Shown here in pieces: positions 57,611 to 64,000 of a stretch of DNA of 64,000 bases. Position 1 is the first letter of the stretch, and each line of letters opens with the position of its first letter. This stretch comes from Papaver somniferum. Taxonomy: Eukaryota > Streptophyta > Magnoliopsida > Ranunculales > Papaveraceae. The stretch spans positions 81,169,082-81,233,081 of the forward strand of contig NC_039365.1 in the NCBI RefSeq assembly GCF_003573695.1. Reading direction: 5' to 3'. Position numbers and translations under genes: made by a program. The notes beneath the pieces were generated by a model that saw only the letters and a list, made by a program, of their open reading frames with translations, was not told the DNA's origin and searched no databases.

Positions 57611-59395
57611 TTTTCCAGGACAACATCAACCTTAATTATAAAGCAAACAAGTAAAGGTACATCAACCTAAATTAGAAGCCAAGCAAGATCAAAAGGAAGA
57701 GATATGCGCAAAGAAATGAAGGAAACTGCACCAGGGATCCTGCCGAGAACCAACCCAATAAGTTGTGTAGTATCTCAAGAAACTGACAATGCATCTCCTC
57801 ACCAAAATCTGTTAACATACCTTTAACCTGAAAATAAACCATTACCAATTTCATTAATCAAATCCAGGGAAGTAACTGCTTGTGTATACGTATATATGTG
57901 TCGACATATTCACCAGTACTATATCAACTGCTTTGCTTTTGCAAAAGTTTTCCTACATTCACCACATATCTGGAGATGAATATTTTAGATCATAATAACA
58001 AAGAGATGCAACATTCTCCGATAACACTAAATTTTACCATGTATAAGCAATTTTCCCTCTTTTTCTTGGGGTGCGAAACAGTTAACAGTAACACCATACT
58101 ACCCCCAAACTTTAAGTGCAGTTTCAATTTCAGCGAGAGAAGGAAACTCTATTTATATTGTATGTTACATAAAGTGGGTGAACTCAGCCAACCAAAAAGG
58201 ATGCCAAAATCCTCACTCCGACAAAATAATCTTTGTCACATAAATGGTAAACAAGTGAGAGGTATCATGTCTGACTTGTGTGAAAACAAATCTAAGCTCA
58301 ACAGCTGAACTCAATGGTTATAATTTATACCCAGACGAAACATGTACAAACAATTGGGTGTTAAGATTAGGTTTGGTGTCTATACTCTCTCATTGAAACT
58401 TCCATGGTATTCATAATGAAAGTGTTCACTATTAATATGAGATTTACTGACTAATGAACACAACTCTTCTGTCGAATCCTATCCAGAGCACTGTTTTTCT
58501 TGGATTGAGCATATTCAGCAACTCAAAATCATACATTAAATCTCGAAATGACAACATAGAAATATCAGCTGAAAACTAAGAATCGATAGATTTCCTAGAA
58601 GGCTACAAGCTTAGGATTACTGGGAAAGCTCTCTGCTTCCGACGATATTCCTGCACATACTAGTTGTGGCAATGATGCTGGTAATACTACGATGCAGATT
58701 ATGGACTATACTACTGAGATGAAACTACAAAAAATAGAAAGAGATTTCAAAGTATTCACAGACTTTATTACAGATTGAGAAAGCTATACACAGCTGAAAA
58801 CTGGACTACAGGATGAGATAACTACAGCTGAAAATGACTGGTAATAATCCTAGGTGCAGGTGACTACGACAGACAAATTGAAAGTATTCATACCAATCAT
58901 TCCTCCAATCTCTGTAGCTTCTTAAACCTCTTAAGACCACCACAGCAAAACCCATTCTTTCACCTGAGTTCAAACACCAACAGCAAGACTATCACCTTCT
59001 GTTTCTGTAATTACAGCACTACCATCTCTTCCATAAATCCACCACTGTAGCTTCCACAGCAACATCAATTCCACGTCTTTCACAGCCACCACCACAATGA
59101 AACCACAGGCAAAACCCCTTCATGTTCTTCATTCAACAACACCATCACTCTTCCAAGCAGTAATCATAGGCTTAGTCGACCTTCTCCATCTAGCTGCCCT
59201 CAACATCATCTTCAACAAGCTCGGGCATATCTGGATCAGCTTCAGCATCAGCACTATCTTCATCAATGCTCAAACCCAACTTCACATGAACTACCAATAT
59301 GATATTTTTTTATAACAAACCTGTGATGTATACACAAGAGGCTGGTTTCCATGAACTAGTAAAATCATCGATTCTTAGAACCTGTGATTTTTTGT
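57611..59395. other. Non-coding stretch, no gene recognised
   Basis: Contains open frames at 57880-58308 (142 aa) and 59097-59315 (72 aa) without family motifs. 58900-59100 is rich in CCACCA and CATC words, like the complement of a plant 5' leader. Confidence 0.35.
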
Positions 59396-59399
59396 CGCA

Positions 59400-59645
59400 C
59401 TATCTTCTTAAAAATATACCACCAATTCTTAGAACCTTGTTACAACCTTGTACGACAAGCCGAGCTCGGCTCTTAAAAATATACCACCAATTCTTACAAC
59501 CTTGTTACAACCTTGTGCGACAAGCCGAGTAAATCATCTCGGCTCTTAAAAATATACCACCAATTCTTAGAAGATTGTACGAACCTTGTGCGACGCATTA
59601 GCGACAAGCCGAAAAAAAGTGCGACGAGTCGAAGAAAAGTGCGAC
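59400..59645. repeat. ~70-80-bp tandem repeat, about three copies
   Basis: CTTAAAAATATACCACCAAT followed by ACCTTGT(A/G)CGACAAGCCGAG recurs at about 59407, 59470 and 59546, followed by GTGCGACGAGTCG-type words. Confidence 0.8.
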
Positions 59646-60088
59646 GCAATAGCTACCATGCCTGAATCACTTACTCCTGTCTGACTCAGATCTTCTTCAT
59701 CAATCTTTCCTTTCTTGTTCTTTAACTTGAGCTAATTCTACTGATAAGAACACTTACCTCAAACTGAATTACTCTAGTAATTGAATCTCGATCTCCTCTT
59801 TCACTGGACTCGGTTCAGCATCTCGCCCCAAGACTAACCTCAATTTTTGCCTTTTTTTATCTGTGATCGATACTCAAGGATCCTAATTTCACGATTTGGT
59901 GAAGAACAAGACAACCCTAATTCCCAAATTCACAATTAAACTGAAATTAGAGCACCAACATATAATAACTCCACCCCGTTCCTCAATTATGAAAACCCAA
60001 ACTTCAATCCTTCCTGAACATCACTAAATCCAGATGTTGAGTTAGGTGCGACGTTTTTATTAGGACGTCCAAGTAATATTACGTTTAC
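59646..60088. other. Non-coding stretch before a MITE
   Basis: No gene or repeat family identified; CT-rich, leader-like composition. Confidence 0.35.
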
Positions 60089-60091
60089 TTA

Positions 60092-60810
60092 GAGCGTCCA
60101 CAGTGGTGCGAGCATAACTAAAGACCAAAGACTAAAAAAAAGATCAAATTTGGGTTTAGTCCGTCCTGTGGCGTAGCGGGTGACGAGTAAATTTGGTCGC
60201 GCGTTGATATAAAGTCCGCTTCATCGTCCAGCGTAGATAAAGATTACGCCTGGCATGGGGCGTTGATAAAGATAACGCCTGTATGGGGCGTTGATAAAGA
60301 CAACGCCTGTATGGGGCGTGAACTATAACAACGCCTGGTGTGTGGGACGGAGATTATACGTTCGCCCGGGTTCAAAAAAAAAAAAAATGGGGCGTTGATA
60401 AAGACAACGCCCCAACCAAAGTTTTCAAAACTTTGTGAAGGTGGGATCATGACTACATCAACGCCTGGGTGTCCGGCGTTAACTTTACGTACGCCCCATC
60501 CAGGCGGACATTATACCAACGCCCCATCCAAGCGGACATTATACCAACGCCCCATCCAGGCGGACATTATACCAATGCCCTGCATCAGGCGTTAACTTTA
60601 CGAACGCGCGGCTACAGGCGGACATTATACCAACGCCCGTCGGGTAGGCGGACATTATATAAACGCCCGACTATATTTGGATTTGGTCTTAATCGCCGAC
60701 CAAATTTGGTCCGAGTTTTACTCTTTGATCAAATTTTGATCGATGGTCCGTCCCACTACGCCAGCCCACTCGACACCAAATTTGGGTTTAGTCGTCCACT
60801 GCAGTTGCTC
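60092..60810. mobile_element. 719-bp Tourist-like MITE with internal short tandem motifs
   Basis: TTA at 60089-60091 and 60811-60813 flanks ends GAGCGTCCACAGTGG and CCACTGCAGTTGCTC. Inside, GGGGCGTTGATAAAGA(T/C)AACGC repeats near 60260-60320 and AGGCGGACATTATACCAACG near 60500-60660. Subterminal AAATTTGGGTTTAGT sequences are shared with the MITE at 42932-43922, so the two belong to one family. Confidence 0.85.
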
Positions 60811-60929
60811 TTAGGGACAAAAAAGACTATATATGAGTCGGACACCTTAAAATGGTAGTAATTTTAAGGTGTGGTATTTTTTGTTTTCACAACTTCTATT
60901 GTGGTACCAAACGTCATTGGCCCATCATA

Positions 60930-61230
60930 ATTTATTATATATCTTGGTATAACTAATCACAATGCCTGACTTATGATTTGGTATGACTTTTAGTGTAACC
61001 AATCTTAAGTAATCACCTGAGATGGTACGATCGATATTTGTAATTGGTATGACCGATCCTAGTAATTGGTGTGACCGATCACAAAAGAGTTATGTAATCG
61101 ATCCTTGTAATTGGTGTAGCCGGTCCTAGTAATTGGTGTAACCGATCACAAGTAATACCATGAGTATATGGTCACCGGTCCTGGTAATTGATGTAACCGG
61201 TCCTGGTAACTCCATATTAAGGTAGAACTG
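60930..61230. repeat. Short tandem repeat built on TAATTGGTGTAACCGATC
   Basis: TAATTGGT(G/A)T(A/G)ACCG(A/G)TC with CCTAG/CCTGG linkers recurs about eight times with variation between 60960 and 61215. Confidence 0.85.
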
Positions 61231-61350
61231 ATCCTTGTGTTTGGTAAAACCGTGAACCCATGACTAGTGAATTGATATTTGAACAATCATATAGTTGTCT
61301 TGGAATATAGATGAACAAATTCTAACTTGTTTGGAAGTGTGGTGTAATCG

Positions 61351-61489
61351 TGTAGCGCCCCCAGAACTAGCAGCTGACTAATCCAAGAGATTAACTAAAT
61401 AAAGAGACACTAAGAATCTAAATCATTTACTTAAACATTCAATTTAGAAATCTTCTACAAAAACTTAACCCAAAACTAGCCCCGCTCAG

Positions 61490-61529
<40 letters not shown>

Positions 61530-61940
61530 GGATTCCTCTCAAATGATATATATACAATAGTCATTTGGTTTACAAATAAAATATATACAACATAATAATC
61601 ATAGCAGAAGTTAATCAACTAGCGAACTCAACCCTTGAAGCTTTCGCTGCACAACTCTTATCTGTCACTAAAACTGAGAGTGGGAATGGGTGAGCACATC
61701 ATCCCTAAAATGGGTGCCCAGCAGGAATAACATTTAACTTTAAAGAAATCATGAACAAGATTTGGAAAACAATTCATGTTTTCCCAAACATCAAAGTGAC
61801 TAAGTCACTGGAAATGCATAAACAATGTATATGGACAAACTCCTTCTTCAAACAATATATATTAGTGATGTCGGGTCTATATTGATGTCGGGTCGTTCCA
61901 CACTGTTGATGGTGGTTTTTAGCTTAGGGTCAAAATCGTA
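61351..61940. mobile_element. LTR-like stretch (probable gypsy-type remnant)
   Basis: The start TGTAGCGCCCCCAGAACTAG resembles LTR termini of plant Ty3/Gypsy elements, and GGGTGAGCACATCATCCC near 61690 recalls the same families. There is no confirmed second LTR, primer site or target duplication in the window. A remnant is likely but the superfamily is uncertain. Confidence 0.35.
61493..61524. repeat. (TA)n microsatellite
   Basis: About 32 bp of alternating T and A inside the LTR-like stretch. Confidence 0.97.
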
Positions 61941-61949
61941 AAAATGTAC

Positions 61950-64000
61950 ATATGACATGGCGCCAAACAGCGCATGGTAACCTTTGGCCCAAATCCTAGT
62001 TTTGGCCACGCCAAACCGCGCCAAGGCATGCCATGCCACATGTGCCAATGGCATGCCAACCACCTTGCCGCTCCATACCATGTCGGCTTTCCCTATGCGG
62101 CCACCAAAACGAAGGCGTGCAATGATCAACGGACACCCTTCCATCTTAGATGCAAATCTTAGCCGTCCAAGGTCGCCAAACAACGCATGGTAACCTTTGG
62201 CCCAACGCCAAAACCCTAGTTTGTCCGCGCCTAAACCACGCCAAGGCATGCCGACCATGCCACATGTGCCAATGGCATGCCGCGCCATCCACCTTGCCGC
62301 GCCTAAGCCATGCCATGCCGGCCTTCCCTTCACGGCTGCCAAAACGAAGGCGTGCGATAATCAACGTCCACCCTTTCATCTTAGATGCAAATCTCACCCG
62401 TCCAAGGTCACCAACCAACGCATGGTAACCTTTGGCCCAATGCCAAAAACCTAGTTTAGCCGCGCCTAAACCACGCCAAGGCATGCCGACCATGCCACAT
62501 GTGCCAATGGCATGCCGCACCATCCACCTTGTCGCGCCTAAGCCATGCCATGCCGTCCTTCCCTTCGCGGCTACCAAAACGAAGGCGTGCGATGATCAAC
62601 GACCACCCTTCCATCTTAGATGCAAATCTTAGACGTCCAAGGTCGCCAAACAACGCATGATAACCTTTGGCCCAACGCCAAAACCCTAGTTTGGCCGCGC
62701 CTAAACCACGCCAAGGCATGCCGACCATGCCACATGTGCCAATGGAATGCCGCGCCATCCACCTTGCCGTGCCTAAGCCATCCCATGCCGGCCTTCCCTT
62801 CACGGCTGCCAAAACGAAGGCGTGAGACAATCAACGACCACCCTTCCATCTTAGATGCAAATATCAGCCGTCCAAGGTCACCAACCAACGCATGGTAACC
62901 TTTGGCCCAACGCCAAAACCCTAGTTTGGACGTGCCTAAACCACACCAAGTCATGACGACCATGCCACATGTGCCAATGACAAGCCGCGCCATCCAACTT
63001 GCCGCGCCTAAGCCATGCCATGCCGGCCTTCCCTTCATGGATGCCAAAACGATGAATTGCGACAATCAACGACCACCCTTCCATCTTAGATGCAAATCTC
63101 ATCCATCCAAGGTCACCAACCAATACATGGTAACCTTTGGCCCAACGTCAAAACCCTAGTTTTGGTCACGCCCAAACCGAGCCAAGGCATCCGGCCATGC
63201 CACATGTGCCAATGGCATGCCAGCCACCTTGCCGCGCCATACCATGCCGGCCTTTCCTATGCGGTTACCAAAACAAAGGCTTGCGACGATCAACGGCCAT
63301 CCTCCCATTTAAGATGCAAATATTAGCCGTCCAAGGTCGCCAACCAACGCATGGTAACCTTTGGCCCAAAACCCTATTTTGGTCACGCCCAAACTGCGCC
63401 AAGGCATGTCGGCCATGGCACATGTGCCAATGGCATGCCAGCCACCTTGCCGCGCCATACAATGTCGGCCTTCCCTATACGATTACCAAAACAAAGGCTG
63501 GCGATGATCAACGGCCATCCTTTCATCTAAGATGCAAATCTTAGCCGTCCAAGGTCGCCAGCCAACGCATGGTAACCTTTGGCCCAACGCCAAAACCTTT
63601 GTTGTGGCCACGCCCATACCGCGCCAAGGCATGCTAGCCATGCTACATGTGCCAATGGCATGCCAACCACCTTTCCGCGCCATAGCATGCCGGCCTTCCC
63701 TATGCGGCTACCAAAACAAAGGCTTGCGAAGATCAATGGCCACTTTCCATCTAAGATGCAGATCTTAGCTGTCCAAGGTTACCAGCTAACGCATGGCAAC
63801 CTTTGGCTCAATGCCAAGCCCTAGTTTGGTCGCGCCCAAACAAAGCCAAAACCCTAACTTTTGGCTGCGCCTAAACTAGGCCATATTAAAGTCGTACCGG
63901 CCATGCTTTCATGTCACTGGCTACCAAACGAAGGGTTGCAATATCAACGGCTACCCTTCCTCTCAAGATGCAAAATATCGACCGTCGAAGGTCACTACCG
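61950..64000. repeat. Satellite array, 212-236-bp units, continuing past the window end
   Basis: GATGCAAAT recurs at about 62150, 62384, 62618, 62854, 63091, 63318, 63532, 63755 and 63968. Units contain CATGCCACATGTGCCAATGG, GGTAACCTTTGGCCCAA and AAACCCTAGTTT. Two types are seen: about 235 bp with GCGCCATCCACC and GCGCCTAAGCCATG (about 62150-63130), and about 212-227 bp with CCACCTTGCCGCGCCATACC (61970-62150 and 63150 to the end). The array is clearly GC-richer than the rest of the window. Long open frames in it on both strands come from the repeat itself, not from genes. Confidence 0.95.

Noticed and set aside
57204..58308. 132-aa and 142-aa plus-strand open frames
   Set aside because: The first runs through the GGTGCA/TTTCACAT repeat region; the second has no family motif and biased composition. 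Kept as non-coding.
60244..60858. Overlapping open frames inside the 719-bp element
   Set aside because: They run through internal tandem motifs of a MITE with clear TTA-flanked ends and show no protein family.
61848..63824. Many open frames of 60-165 aa on both strands near the right end
   Set aside because: They are frames through a GC-rich satellite whose near-multiple-of-three unit keeps them open. The same peptides recur in each unit and in opposite strands.
1..64000. tRNA and rRNA genes
   Set aside because: I saw no cloverleaf with A/B box motifs and no rRNA-like conserved stretches; the tRNA-like words present are retroelement primer-binding sites.

Overview
The window looks like nuclear DNA of a flowering plant, probably a eudicot, from a repeat-rich and gene-poor region. 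The reasons are nested LTR elements with plant-type primer-binding sites, a plant L1-clade LINE with an RNase H domain, Tourist-, Mutator- and hAT-like MITEs, a plant mobile domain (PMD) gene, GT-AG introns in AT-rich DNA, and satellite arrays. The species cannot be fixed from the sequence. No complete, clearly functional host gene was found. Almost everything recognisable is a transposable element, a tandem array, or a broken fragment of a host gene.

Layout, left to right. 1-6365: a SIRE/Maximus-like Copia-type element with long LTRs, a primer-binding site, a decayed gag and no pol. 6366-11665: an 83-bp tandem triplication split by a small MITE, then intron-containing exon fragments of two unrelated host genes (a diflavin reductase of the ATR3/NDOR1 type and a Cabin1-like TPR protein) in the same orientation. 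11682-20389: a LINE bounded by an exact 16-bp target duplication, carrying a nested 518-bp Tourist-like MITE and frameshifted ORF1 and ORF2. 20406-26750: a long-TIR Mutator MITE, a 1.46-kb element filled with GTCGTTAA motifs, a solo LTR with a 5-bp target duplication, and a weak gene candidate on the minus strand. 26800-28915: two adjoining tandem arrays with units of about 120 and 152 bp.

29718-37238 is the most interesting part. It is a 7.5-kb DNA transposon with terminal inverted repeats of about 40 bp and an 8-bp target duplication (CAAAAGAG). It sits inside one copy of a local repeat, and two other copies of that repeat in the window keep the empty site. The transposon carries a five-exon PMD gene with one frameshift and one premature stop, a MULE-transposase-like fragment, a small third gene remnant, and non-coding DNA packed with CCGAAT/ATTCGG and AATCGG words.

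37247-52345: repeat units of one family, including two nearly identical copies of about 3 kb (38317-41510 and 49181-52345, offset about 10.87 kb). Between them lie a nested Tourist-like MITE and a Copia element (43956-48851) with intact LTR ends but most of its reverse transcriptase deleted. 52346-61350: mostly non-coding DNA with exon-like fragments, a dispersed GGTGCA/TTTCACAT motif family, small tandem repeats and a 719-bp Tourist-like MITE. 61351-64000: an LTR-like stretch running into a GC-richer satellite (units about 212-236 bp, each with a telobox-like AAACCCTA) that continues past the window end.
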